From NCBI RefSeq assembly GCF_009674565.1, contig NZ_WKJL01000002.1, positions 124,001 to 188,000 on the forward strand: 64,000 nt of DNA, in the 5' to 3' direction. The position numbers and the translations under genes were made by a program. Positions 9,249 through 17,868 of this stretch are shown one piece after another. The stretch is from Duganella aquatilis (lineage in GTDB: Bacteria; Pseudomonadota; Gammaproteobacteria; Burkholderiales; Burkholderiaceae_D). Numbering within the stretch: the first letter of the stretch is position 1; each line of letters starts with the position of its first letter. The notes below the pieces were generated by a model that was not told where the DNA came from, did no database searches, and saw only the letters and a program-made list of their open reading frames with translations.

Positions 9249-9602
9249 ATGGGCAAACTCAGCACGCACGTTCTCGACATCACCCAGGGCAAGCCGGGCG
9301 CCGGCGTCCAGCTGGCCTTGTACGCGGTGGGATCGCAGGGGCGGGAGCTGCTGAAAACCGACGTCACCAACGCCGACGGCCGCTGCGCCGCTCCGCTGCT
9401 GGAAGGCGACGCACTGAAACAGGGCAAATATGAACTGGTGTTCAGCGCTGGTGCGTATTTCGACGCCCAGGGCGTGACGCTGCCGGAACCGAAATTCATC
9501 GACGAGGTGACGCTGGCCTTCGGTGTCGCCGACGCCAGCCAGAACTACCACGTGCCGCTGGTGGTGTCGCCGTGGGCGTACTCCACCTATCGCGGCAGCT
9601 GA
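9249..9602 (+). CDS. uraH: 5-hydroxyisourate hydrolase
   Basis: Transthyretin-like enzyme that hydrolyses 5-hydroxyisourate, the uricase product, to OHCU. The 117-residue protein has the expected N-terminal LSTHVLD motif, a central NADGRC motif with the conserved arginine, and the diagnostic C-terminal YRGS tetrapeptide. It is divergent from the puuE-xdh operon and shares its regulatory gap. A GGA-type ribosome binding site (AGGA) lies about 7 bp before the ATG. Its stop codon directly abuts the stop of the convergent S9 peptidase gene. Confidence 0.95.
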   Translation: MGKLSTHVLDITQGKPGAGVQLALYAVGSQGRELLKTDVTNADGRCAAPLLEGDALKQGKYELVFSAGAYFDAQGVTLPEPKFIDEVTLAFGVADASQNYHVPLVVSPWAYSTYRGS

Positions 9603-11555
9603 TCAGCGCGGCTTGCCGAGGTACTTGGCAAAGAAGGTTTCCAGGCGGCGGTACACCTCCACCTGGTTTTCGGTGTCATAGAAACCGTGGCCTTCGTAAT
9701 CCACGTAATACCACTCGGGCGGATGGCCGGCCTTCTCCAGCGCGGCTTTCATCAGGAAGGCATGCTCCTTCGGCGCCCGCTTGTCCTTGCCGCCGTGGAT
9801 CAGCAGTACGCCAGCCTTGATGGTGTCGGCATGCAGATTGGGCGAATATCGCGCCCATTCGGCCTTGTCTTCGCTGAAGACACGCTTATTCCAGGCGATC
9901 CGCCGGCTGTTGCCGGCAACGCCTTCCTCCGTCTGCAACAGACCGACGTCGTACACCCCGGCGTAGCCTACCGCGCACTTGAACAAGTCCGGTTCACGCG
10001 AGGCCAGCATCAGCGCCGAGTAACCGCCGAAGCTGACGCCATATACGCACATCTTCGAGCCGTCCACTTCGCCCTGGGCCACCGCCCATTTCACGCCATC
10101 CACCAGATCGTCCATGATCTTGCCGCCCCACTGACGGTAGCCCTGACGTTCAAAGCCCTCACCACGGCCGCCCGATGCGCGGAAATTCACTTGCAGCACC
10201 GCGTAGCCGCGGTTGGCCAGGAACTGTGCATCGCTGTCGAAATACCAGCTGTCGCGATAGCCGTAGGGGCCGCCATGCGGGATCAGGATCAACGGCGGCT
10301 TGTGCGCCGTCTTGAACGCCGGCAGCGTCAGATAGCCATCGATCTCCTGGCCGTCACGCGCCTTGAACAGGACCGGGCGGCGCACCGCCATATGTTCCGG
10401 GTCGATCTCGTCCATCGAGGCGAACAGCATGTCGGCCTTGTTGGTCTTGCGGTTGTACAGGTAATAGGCTCCGGGATCGCGGTCGCTGATCACCCAGAAC
10501 AGCACCTGGCTCTGGTCGGCCGACTCGCTGACCAGCCGGACCACGTGGTCGGGGAACTGGCGCGCCATGTCCTTCAGCAGCGGGGTGTCCGGATTGGCAG
10601 GGTCCAGGTAAGTGACTTTCGGGCGGCCGAGGGCGGAATAAACCACCAGCGGGGTTTCCTCCGGTCCACCAAATTCCAGCGAACCCACGCTGCCCAGCGT
10701 ATCTTCGGCCAACAATTTGCGGTTACCGCCTGCCACGTCTTCGCTGATCACCTTGACGCGCCCTTCCGCCTCCGCCTGCCAGGCATAGAAGGTGCGATTG
10801 TCGGGCGAGAAACCGAACGGCGTCAGCCGCGTGTCGTTCTGTTGCAGCTGGAATTTTTCCCAGGCCGAGGTGGCGTCATTCAGCCGCCACACCAGATCGT
10901 AGCCTTCCTCATCGGTCCCGGTGGCGAAGCGCGGCTTGCCGGCGTTGTCGACCACAAACGACGCTCTCGGCGACTTCACCGTCGCGACCAGCTTGCGCAG
11001 GCCGTTACGGCTGTCAAAGTCATACAAGGAGCTCTGGTCCAGATCCCATTGGTAGGTGCCGACCAGCAGATGGTCATTCATCTGCCTGTAGACATAAACC
11101 GGATAGGCATAGCCCTCGTCGGGGCTGTAGCGGTTGCGGCCATACATGCTCACGTCCCAGCCATACAGATATTGCTGATGCTTGCCATCGAAGTCCATGG
11201 CCAGCAGCTCGCCGGTGATCTGCGGCCGTTCGCGCGACCCCACCTCGATCGCTTTCTGCACCACCACCCGCGTGTTGCCAACCCAGGTATAGCTGGCCGG
11301 CACTTCGAACGCCGGCATGCGCACCGTCCCTTCCAGCTTCAGATCGGGCAGGCTGTAGAAGCTGACCATCGGCACCGTACGCGCGTCCACCGGGACGCGC
11401 ACTGTGATGGCAAGGTGCTTGCCATCGGGCGACATCACCGGATTGTAGTACTGGTCCATCTTGGCGAAGCTGGTCACCGGCACCAGCGGCGGCATCGCCT
11501 GTCCCAGGGCCACCAGGGGGAAGGTGGCGGCAAGCATAAACAGAGGTAAGCGCAT
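9603..11555 (-). CDS. Secreted S9 family prolyl oligopeptidase-like peptidase
   Basis: Serine peptidase of the S9 (prolyl oligopeptidase/acylaminoacyl peptidase) family, 650 aa. An N-terminal signal peptide ends near ALGQA, so the enzyme is exported. An N-terminal beta-propeller (about residues 25-390) is followed by an alpha/beta-hydrolase domain. The catalytic Ser lies in YGVSFGGYSAL, the Asp in HGGKDKRAP and the His in YEGHGFYD. It is convergent with uraH with no gap, and has no functional link to the purine genes that I can see. Likely role is degradation of oligopeptides; exact specificity cannot be read from the sequence. Confidence 0.88.
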   Translation of the reverse strand: MRLPLFMLAATFPLVALGQAMPPLVPVTSFAKMDQYYNPVMSPDGKHLAITVRVPVDARTVPMVSFYSLPDLKLEGTVRMPAFEVPASYTWVGNTRVVVQKAIEVGSRERPQITGELLAMDFDGKHQQYLYGWDVSMYGRNRYSPDEGYAYPVYVYRQMNDHLLVGTYQWDLDQSSLYDFDSRNGLRKLVATVKSPRASFVVDNAGKPRFATGTDEEGYDLVWRLNDATSAWEKFQLQQNDTRLTPFGFSPDNRTFYAWQAEAEGRVKVISEDVAGGNRKLLAEDTLGSVGSLEFGGPEETPLVVYSALGRPKVTYLDPANPDTPLLKDMARQFPDHVVRLVSESADQSQVLFWVISDRDPGAYYLYNRKTNKADMLFASMDEIDPEHMAVRRPVLFKARDGQEIDGYLTLPAFKTAHKPPLILIPHGGPYGYRDSWYFDSDAQFLANRGYAVLQVNFRASGGRGEGFERQGYRQWGGKIMDDLVDGVKWAVAQGEVDGSKMCVYGVSFGGYSALMLASREPDLFKCAVGYAGVYDVGLLQTEEGVAGNSRRIAWNKRVFSEDKAEWARYSPNLHADTIKAGVLLIHGGKDKRAPKEHAFLMKAALEKAGHPPEWYYVDYEGHGFYDTENQVEVYRRLETFFAKYLGKPR

Positions 11556-11658
11556 GGCGGATACATGAAGTTAGCATTATTCAAATGCTAACACGATAGA
11601 AAATATTGTCAAATTGAAACAATTGGAGAGAATTCACGCATCGGCTAAGATGCGGGCT

Positions 11659-13152
11659 ATGACTGAATCCCTGCTTGCCTCCCTCCTCCAACAAGCCGTC
11701 GAACTGCACCAGCAGGGCCGGCTCGAACCAGCGCAAGCCTTGTACCGACAGGTGCTGGAGCTCGACCCGCGCCGCTTCGACGCATTGCACCTGCTGGGCG
11801 TGATCGCACGCCAGCAGGGCGATGCGGCGGGCGCCATCGATCTGATCTCGCAGGCCATCGCCGTCGATGGCGCACAGGCCAACGCACACTGCAATCTCGG
11901 CGTGGCGCTGCTGGACGCCGGCCGCGCCGACCAGGCGCTGGCCAGCCACGAGCGCGCGCTGGTGCTGCAACCGTCGTACGCCATGGCATGGAGCAACCGC
12001 GGCAACGCGCTGCGCCGGCTCGGTCGGCTGGACGAAGCGCTGGACAGCTATCAGCGCGCCTTGCAGATCCAGCCGAATTACGCGGAAGCGCACTGCAACC
12101 GCGCCATCATCCTGCAGGATCAGGGCCGTTATCTCGATGCGCTGGGCGCGGCCGAGAATGCGCTCAACATCAAGGACCGCTACGCCGATGCATGGCTGGC
12201 ACGCGGCAATGCCCTGCACTGTCTGCGCATTCTGCCGGAGGCGGTGGAAAGCTTCGACCGCGCCATCCACCTGCGTCCCGATTGGGCGGAAGCCTACAGC
12301 GCGCAAGGCGCGTCCTTGCAACGGCTGGGCGAATTCGCCGCCGCGCTGGACAGCTACGACCAGGCGCTGAAAAACAGGCCGGACTACGCGCTGGCCCACT
12401 ACTATCGCGGCAACACGCTGCGCGCGATGGGACGGCGCGAGGAAGCCATCGCCGCCTACCAGGCCGCACTGGCGCATGGCGACAATCCCGAAACCATCGC
12501 CTTTGCACTGGCGTCGGTGGGCGCTGGCGCAACGCCGGCCGCGCTGCCGAACGATTACGTGCGTTCGCTGTTCGACCAGTACGCCAACCACTTCGACCAG
12601 CATCTGACCGAGGTGCTGGGCTACCAGACGCCGGCCGTGCTGGATGCGCTGCTGCGCCACGTGGCGCCGGCTTCGGAGCTGGCCACCGTGGACCTGGGCT
12701 GCGGCACCGGTTTGTGCGGCCCTTACCTGCGCGCTTATTCGCGCCGGCTGGACGGCGTCGACCTGTCGCAGCAGATGCTCGACAAGGCGGCCGAACGCGG
12801 CCTGTACGACGAACTGGCATGCACCGACCTGCTGACTTATCTGGACGGCCGCCAGGCCACATGGGATCTGGCCGTCGCGGCCGACGTCTTCGTCTACATC
12901 GGCGATCTGGCGCCGGTGTTCAAGGCCGTCCATGCGGCGCTGCGTCCCGGCGGCCGCTTCTGCTTCTCGGTCGAGGCGGGCGATGATGCCGACTATGTGC
13001 TGCGTCCTTCCAACCGCTACGCGCACACGCCGGACTACCTGCGCCGCCTGGCGGCGGAAACCGGCTTCACGGTGCTGGCCACGCAGGCGCTGGAAGCGCG
13101 CCAGGAAAACGGCGCGCCGATCGCCGCTCATGCCTTCCTGTTATGCAGATAG
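11659..13152 (+). CDS. TPR-repeat protein with C-terminal methyltransferase domain
   Basis: About 270 N-terminal residues are tandem tetratricopeptide repeats, for example repeated units resembling NLGVALLDAGRADQALASHE. A class I SAM-dependent methyltransferase domain follows, with motif I VDLGCGTGLCGP near residue 343 and an LAVAADVFVYIGDL segment. Substrate unknown; TPRs suggest a protein partner. Start choice is uncertain: ATG at 11659 is used here, but ATG at 11650 or TTG at 11614 are in frame, and a GGAGAG site sits at 11625-11630. It overlaps the next gene by 10 bp, so it heads a three-gene operon. Confidence 0.82.
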   Translation: MTESLLASLLQQAVELHQQGRLEPAQALYRQVLELDPRRFDALHLLGVIARQQGDAAGAIDLISQAIAVDGAQANAHCNLGVALLDAGRADQALASHERALVLQPSYAMAWSNRGNALRRLGRLDEALDSYQRALQIQPNYAEAHCNRAIILQDQGRYLDALGAAENALNIKDRYADAWLARGNALHCLRILPEAVESFDRAIHLRPDWAEAYSAQGASLQRLGEFAAALDSYDQALKNRPDYALAHYYRGNTLRAMGRREEAIAAYQAALAHGDNPETIAFALASVGAGATPAALPNDYVRSLFDQYANHFDQHLTEVLGYQTPAVLDALLRHVAPASELATVDLGCGTGLCGPYLRAYSRRLDGVDLSQQMLDKAAERGLYDELACTDLLTYLDGRQATWDLAVAADVFVYIGDLAPVFKAVHAALRPGGRFCFSVEAGDDADYVLRPSNRYAHTPDYLRRLAAETGFTVLATQALEARQENGAPIAAHAFLLCR

Positions 13153-13766
13153 ACCACCTGTTCATCCGCGTGGCGTCGGGCGGCGCGGAAGCCGAAGCGC
13201 TGCGCGCGTTCGGCCTGAGCGAAGGCTCCGGCAACGTTCATCCGGGCCAGGGTACGGCCAACCGCCGCTTCTGCTTCGCCAACGCCTTCATCGAGTTGCT
13301 GTGGATGGCCGATGAAACGGAAATCGCCAACCAGACCACGCGGCCCACCATGCTGCGCGAACGCCTGTCCGGCGCCGACGCCTCGCCGTTCGGCGTCTGC
13401 TTCCGTCCCGCCGTGCCGTTCGCAACCTGGAACTACGCGCCGGCCTACCTGCCGCCCGGCATGCAGATCGGCATCGCCACCGACGCGCCGCTGACGGAGC
13501 CGATGTGGTTCTGCACCTCCGCCGGCAAGGCGTCCGAATTTTTCGAAGATGAGCGCCGGCAGCCGCTGCGCCACGCCGCCGGCCTCGGCGCCATCACCGG
13601 CCTGCGCTGCACGCTGCCGTCGGCGTCGACGCTCTCGCCCGCCGCCCAAGCCAGCGGCATCACCTTCGCCGAAGGCCCGCAACTGCTGGAAATCAGCTTC
13701 GACCACGAAGCACGCGGCCTGCACCACGACTTCCGCCCGGCGCTGCCGCTCATCTTCAAATACTGA
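13143..13766 (+). CDS. VOC (glyoxalase-like) family protein
   Basis: A 207-residue protein with a vicinal oxygen chelate fold signature at the N-terminus: IDHLFIRV, then a conserved TANRRFCFANAFIELLW strand with a metal-ligand-type glutamate. Members include glyoxalases, dioxygenases and resistance proteins, and no specific reaction can be assigned. The ATG lies inside the end of the methyltransferase gene (10-bp overlap). The kinase gene follows after 8 bp, so the three are cotranscribed. Confidence 0.78.
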   Translation: MQIDHLFIRVASGGAEAEALRAFGLSEGSGNVHPGQGTANRRFCFANAFIELLWMADETEIANQTTRPTMLRERLSGADASPFGVCFRPAVPFATWNYAPAYLPPGMQIGIATDAPLTEPMWFCTSAGKASEFFEDERRQPLRHAAGLGAITGLRCTLPSASTLSPAAQASGITFAEGPQLLEISFDHEARGLHHDFRPALPLIFKY

Positions 13767-13774
13767 GGCGACAC

Positions 13775-14557
13775 ATGGCGCGCAACCAGACAATGCCGCA
13801 CACCATCCGACGCTTCATCGGTGACGCCGTCCTGCAGCGTGACCGGATCGGCGAATCGCCATGCCGGGTGCACAGCTTCGAGCGCGGCAACGAACTTTAT
13901 TTTCTGAAGACTTCGCCATCGGTCTACGCCAACACCACCTACAGCGTGCAACGCGAAGCCAGCGTCATGCAATGGCTGTCCGGCAAGCTGAACGTGCCGG
14001 AAGTCGTTCTGACCGCGCAGGAGGACGGCCACGAGCACATGATCACCCGCGCCATCCCCGGCGTCCCGCTGTCGTCATTGATCGAGGCTGGGCGGCCCGT
14101 AACAACGCTGTTCCACGAAGCGCTACGCCAGTTGCAATCCATCTCCATCGCCAGCTGCCCGTTCGACGCCAGCGCCGCCATCCGTCTGCGCGAGCTGGCC
14201 TACCTGGTCGGCAACGAGCTGATCGACGAGGACTACGATTTCTGCGCATGGCCCGGCCTGGCCACGCCACAAGACCTGCTGGCCCGGCTGAAGGCCACGA
14301 TGCCGGACGAAGACCTGGTCTTTTCCCACGGCGACCTCGGCGACAGCAATATCTTCGTCACCAACAACGACGAACTGTATTTCATCGACCTCGGCCGGGG
14401 CGGCAAGGCCGACCGTTGGCTCGACATCGCCTTTGTCCACCGCAACCTGCGCGAGGATGTGTCCGACAACGCAGCAGCGCAATTCCTGGCCGCGCTCGGT
14501 GTCCAGGACGCCACGACAAAACGCCTATTTTTCGAACAGCTTGACGAGTTGTTCTAA
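13775..14557 (+). CDS. APH(3')-like aminoglycoside phosphotransferase family kinase
   Basis: The 260-residue protein resembles aminoglycoside 3'-O-phosphotransferases, in particular the APH(3')-III type, along its whole length. It has ELYFLKTS with the ATP-binding lysine, YANTTYSVQREASVMQWL, and the catalytic loop FSHGDLGDSNIFV near residue 185. The metal-binding FIDLGRGGKADRW is near 203, followed by a DIAFVHRNLRED segment and a C-terminal LDELF. All catalytic residues appear intact. Base composition matches the neighbours, so there is no sign of recent transfer. A GAGG site precedes the ATG. Whether the physiological substrate is an aminoglycoside is unknown. Confidence 0.83.
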   Translation: MARNQTMPHTIRRFIGDAVLQRDRIGESPCRVHSFERGNELYFLKTSPSVYANTTYSVQREASVMQWLSGKLNVPEVVLTAQEDGHEHMITRAIPGVPLSSLIEAGRPVTTLFHEALRQLQSISIASCPFDASAAIRLRELAYLVGNELIDEDYDFCAWPGLATPQDLLARLKATMPDEDLVFSHGDLGDSNIFVTNNDELYFIDLGRGGKADRWLDIAFVHRNLREDVSDNAAAQFLAALGVQDATTKRLFFEQLDELF

Positions 14558-14589
14558 CCTCCCTCCAAAGTACAACAACATCATCAAAC

Positions 14590-14618
14590 TTGCACGCAAC
14601 TCATCATTGCCTTAGAAT
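14590..14618 (+). promoter_or_regulatory. Sigma-70-type promoter before CorC-family gene
   Basis: TTGCAC (14590-14595), a 17-bp spacer and TAGAAT (14613-14618) form a good housekeeping promoter about 70 bp upstream of the TTG start of the CorC-family gene. It lies just after the kinase gene, separating the two transcription units. Confidence 0.6.
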
Positions 14619-14691
14619 CTAAAACTGTTGCTTTGCGCTGGCGCCTGATCGGTTGCCCACTTTCCCCATGCAAGATTCTTTACGGTGACCC

Positions 14692-15972
14692 TTGGATACC
14701 GTGCCACTTTGGGTGCAATTTCTTGCACTCTTCTTCCTGATATTGTGTTCGGCCTTCTTCGCGATGGCGGAAACCGCCCTGATGGCGGCCAATCGCTATC
14801 GCCTGCGCCATGAAGCCAAACGCGGCAGCCGCCGCGCCATCACCACGCTGTGGCTGCTGGACCGCACCGACAAGCTGCTGTCGCTGGTGCTGATCGCCAA
14901 CACGCTGTTCAACGCCGCCGCCACCGCGCTGGTCACCTCGCTGGCGATCCAGACCTTCGGCCACGACGACAACGTCATCACCATCTCCACCGGCGTGGTG
15001 GCCTTCCTGCTGATCGTGTTTGCCGAGATTTCGCCGAAAGTCATCGGCGCCACCTTCCCGGAAAAAATCGCCCTGCCGACCAGCATGGTGCTGAAGCCGC
15101 TGATGGCGGTGTCCAAGCCGATGATCTGGTTCGTCAACCTGTTCGTGTCGCAGCTGCTGAAAGTGTTCGGCATCAAGGCCGGCTCGCACGCCCACGATCC
15201 ACGCCTGTCGCCGGAAGAGCTGCGCTCGATCGTGCTGGAAGGCGGCAACTTCATCCCGCAAAAGCACAAGAGCATCCTGCTCAACCTGTTCGACCTGGAA
15301 ACCATCTCGGTCGAAGACATCATGACGCCGCGCGCCCAGGTCGAGGCGCTGAACCTGGAACTGCCGGTCGAGGAAATCAAGCGCGAACTGACCACCTGCT
15401 ACCACAACAAGCTGCCCGTCTACGAAGGCGAGATCAACCGCATCGTCGGCATCCTGCACGTGCGCAAGGCGGTGGCGCTGCTGAACCAGGAAGAGGAACT
15501 GACCACCGAGCATTTCCGCGAACTGCTGACGCCGCCCTACTTCATCCCGCAGGACACGCGGCTGTTCACCCAGCTGCAGTACTTCCAGGAGAACAAGGAA
15601 CGCCTCGGCATCATCGTCGACGAGTACGGCGAGGTGCAGGGCCTGGTCACGCTGGACGACATCATCGAAGAGATGATCGGCGAGTTCACCACCTCCACGC
15701 CAGGCGCCGCCAAGGCCGAAACCTTCGGCTGGGACGCCAACGGCGAATGCCTGCTGGACGGCGCCACGCCGCTGCGCGACGTCAACAAGCGCCTCGGCCT
15801 GGCCTTCCCGCTCGACGGTCCGAAAACGCTGAACGGCATGCTGCTGGAACTGTTGCAAGAAATTCCAGACGCGCCCATCAGCCTGAAGGTCGACCAGTGC
15901 ATCGTCGAGGTGGTGCAGGTGCACGACCAGGCCATCAAAGTCGTCAAATTGCGACGCCCGCAGGCCCGCTAG
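14692..15972 (+). CDS. HlyC/CorC (CNNM) family membrane transporter
   Basis: Inner-membrane protein of 426 aa built from an N-terminal DUF21/CNNM transmembrane domain (about residues 1-180, starting with the hydrophobic FLALFFLILCSAFF segment). Two CBS domains follow (about 200-330, including EDIMTPRAQ and LGIIVDEYGEVQGLVTLDD), then a C-terminal CorC_HlyC domain. The family is linked to magnesium/cobalt efflux or divalent-cation homeostasis. The start is a TTG, since an upstream ATG runs into a stop after six codons. It is a single gene with its own promoter; pilB follows after 144 bp. Confidence 0.88.
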   Translation: MDTVPLWVQFLALFFLILCSAFFAMAETALMAANRYRLRHEAKRGSRRAITTLWLLDRTDKLLSLVLIANTLFNAAATALVTSLAIQTFGHDDNVITISTGVVAFLLIVFAEISPKVIGATFPEKIALPTSMVLKPLMAVSKPMIWFVNLFVSQLLKVFGIKAGSHAHDPRLSPEELRSIVLEGGNFIPQKHKSILLNLFDLETISVEDIMTPRAQVEALNLELPVEEIKRELTTCYHNKLPVYEGEINRIVGILHVRKAVALLNQEEELTTEHFRELLTPPYFIPQDTRLFTQLQYFQENKERLGIIVDEYGEVQGLVTLDDIIEEMIGEFTTSTPGAAKAETFGWDANGECLLDGATPLRDVNKRLGLAFPLDGPKTLNGMLLELLQEIPDAPISLKVDQCIVEVVQVHDQAIKVVKLRRPQAR

Positions 15973-16037
15973 CCAGGGTAAAACCACGCAAACGCGTGGG
16001 CGGGCGCAACAGAGCGGAGTAAAATCGAAGCGCACGC

Positions 16038-16066
16038 TTTACAAAAATAGTGCCTAGGAGCATTAT
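16038..16066 (+). promoter_or_regulatory. Probable promoter of pilBC
   Basis: TTTACA (16038-16043), a 17-bp spacer and CATTAT (16061-16066) lie about 50 bp before the pilB start. A small hairpin GAGGT...ACCTC (16070-16085) follows in the predicted leader. Both boxes deviate from consensus. Confidence 0.45.
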
Positions 16067-16116
16067 TCTGAGGTTCACTTACCTCAATCCGCCCTCTCAA
16101 CCTGACAGACGCTTCT

Positions 16117-17856
16117 ATGGCTGCAGTCCTACCGAACGCAGTGCCAGGCGCCCCGATGCCGGGGCTGGCGAGGGCATTGATGCAAGCCGGGCGCCTGTCC
16201 GCCACGCAGGCCGAGACCCTGCAAAAAAAATCCATCGCCGAGAAACTGGCCTTCATCGACGTGCTGCTGTCGAGCGGCGCGATTGAATCGAAGGCGCTGG
16301 CCGCCTTCTGCGCCGAAACCTTCGCCTATCCGCTGATGGACGTCAACGCGCTGAACCTCGACGCGCTGCCGGCCAAGATCATCGACAACAAGCTGATGCA
16401 GACGCAGCGCGTGATCGCGCTGGCCAAGCGCGGCAACAAGATGTCGGTGGCGATTTCCGATCCGACCAACATCCAGGCGCTGGACCAGATCAAGTTCCAG
16501 ACCGAGTCCACGGTCGAACCGGTGATCGTGCCGCACGACGCGCTGCTGCAACTGCTGGCGCGCATCAACAAGAGCAGCGAGCAGAGCATCAACGACCTGG
16601 CCGGCGACGACGCCGACATCCAGTTCGCCGAAGAAGAGCAGCCGTCCGCCGCCAGCGCCGCCGCGGCGGCCGACGCCGCCAACGAGGTGGAGGATGCGCC
16701 GGTGGTGCGCTTCCTCAACAAGATGCTGATGGACGCCGTCAACCTCGGCGCCTCCGACCTGCACTTCGAGCCGTTCGAAAAATTCTACCGGGTGCGTTTC
16801 CGCGTCGACGGCGTGCTGCTGGAACACGCGCAGCCGCCGATTTCGATCAAGGAAAAACTGGTCTCGCGCATCAAGGTGCTGGCCAAGCTCGACATCTCGG
16901 AAAAGCGCGTGCCGCAGGACGGCCGCATGCGCCTGATCGTCTCGCCGACCAAGACCATCGACCTGCGGATCTCGACGCTGCCGACGCTGTTCGGCGAAAA
17001 GACCGTGATGCGTATCCTGGACGCGACCCAGGCGCAGATGGGCATCGACAGCCTCGGCTACGACCCGGACCAGAAGGAACTGCTGCTGGACGCCATCCAG
17101 CGGCCCTACGGCATGGTGCTGGTCACCGGCCCGACCGGTTCCGGCAAGACGGTGTCGCTGTACACCTGCCTGAACATCCTGAACAAGCCCGGCATCAACA
17201 TCTCCACCGCCGAGGATCCGGCCGAGATCAACCTGCCCGGCGTCAACCAGGTCAACGTCAACGACAAGGCCGGCCTGACCTTCCCGGTGGCGCTGAAGTC
17301 CTTCCTGCGCCAGGACCCGGACATCATCATGGTCGGCGAGATCCGCGACCTGGAAACCGCCGACATCGCCATCAAGGCGGCACAGACGGGCCACATGGTG
17401 TTCTCCACGCTGCACACCAACGACGCGCCGTCGACGCTAACGCGGCTGATGAACATGGGCGTGGCGCCGTTCAACATCGCTTCGTCGGTGATCCTGATTA
17501 CCGCCCAGCGCCTGGCGCGCCGCCTGTGCAGCTGCAAGCAGCCGGTCGACATCGCGCCGGAACTGCTGATCAAGGCCGGCTTCAAGCCCGAGGAACTGGA
17601 CGGCAGCTGGAAGCCCTACGGCCCGGTCGGCTGCGAGCGCTGCAACGGCGGCGGCTACAAGGGCCGCGTCGGCATCTACCAGATCATGCCGATCACGCCG
17701 GCGATCGAATCGCTGATCCTGGCCAGCGGCAACGCCATGCAGATCGCCGCCCAGTCCGAAGCGGAAGGCGTCAAGTCGCTGCGCCAGTCCGGCCTGGTCA
17801 AGGTCAAGGGAGGCTTGACCAGCCTCGAAGAAGTGCTCGGCTGCACCAACGAATAA
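16117..17856 (+). CDS. pilB: Type IV pilus assembly ATPase PilB
   Basis: Cytoplasmic hexameric ATPase that powers pilus extension. The protein (579 aa) has an N-terminal MshEN-type domain (about residues 15-160), a GspE/PilB core with Walker A GPTGSGKTVSLYT near residue 337, the Asp box and Walker B with IIMVGEIRD, and His box MVFSTLHTND. A zinc-binding tetracysteine region runs from LCSCKQPVD to CERCNGGGY. Length matches PilB (about 570 aa). pilC follows after 12 bp. Confidence 0.96.
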   Translation: MAAVLPNAVPGAPMPGLARALMQAGRLSATQAETLQKKSIAEKLAFIDVLLSSGAIESKALAAFCAETFAYPLMDVNALNLDALPAKIIDNKLMQTQRVIALAKRGNKMSVAISDPTNIQALDQIKFQTESTVEPVIVPHDALLQLLARINKSSEQSINDLAGDDADIQFAEEEQPSAASAAAAADAANEVEDAPVVRFLNKMLMDAVNLGASDLHFEPFEKFYRVRFRVDGVLLEHAQPPISIKEKLVSRIKVLAKLDISEKRVPQDGRMRLIVSPTKTIDLRISTLPTLFGEKTVMRILDATQAQMGIDSLGYDPDQKELLLDAIQRPYGMVLVTGPTGSGKTVSLYTCLNILNKPGINISTAEDPAEINLPGVNQVNVNDKAGLTFPVALKSFLRQDPDIIMVGEIRDLETADIAIKAAQTGHMVFSTLHTNDAPSTLTRLMNMGVAPFNIASSVILITAQRLARRLCSCKQPVDIAPELLIKAGFKPEELDGSWKPYGPVGCERCNGGGYKGRVGIYQIMPITPAIESLILASGNAMQIAAQSEAEGVKSLRQSGLVKVKGGLTSLEEVLGCTNE

Positions 17857-17868
17857 CGGGAAACGATC

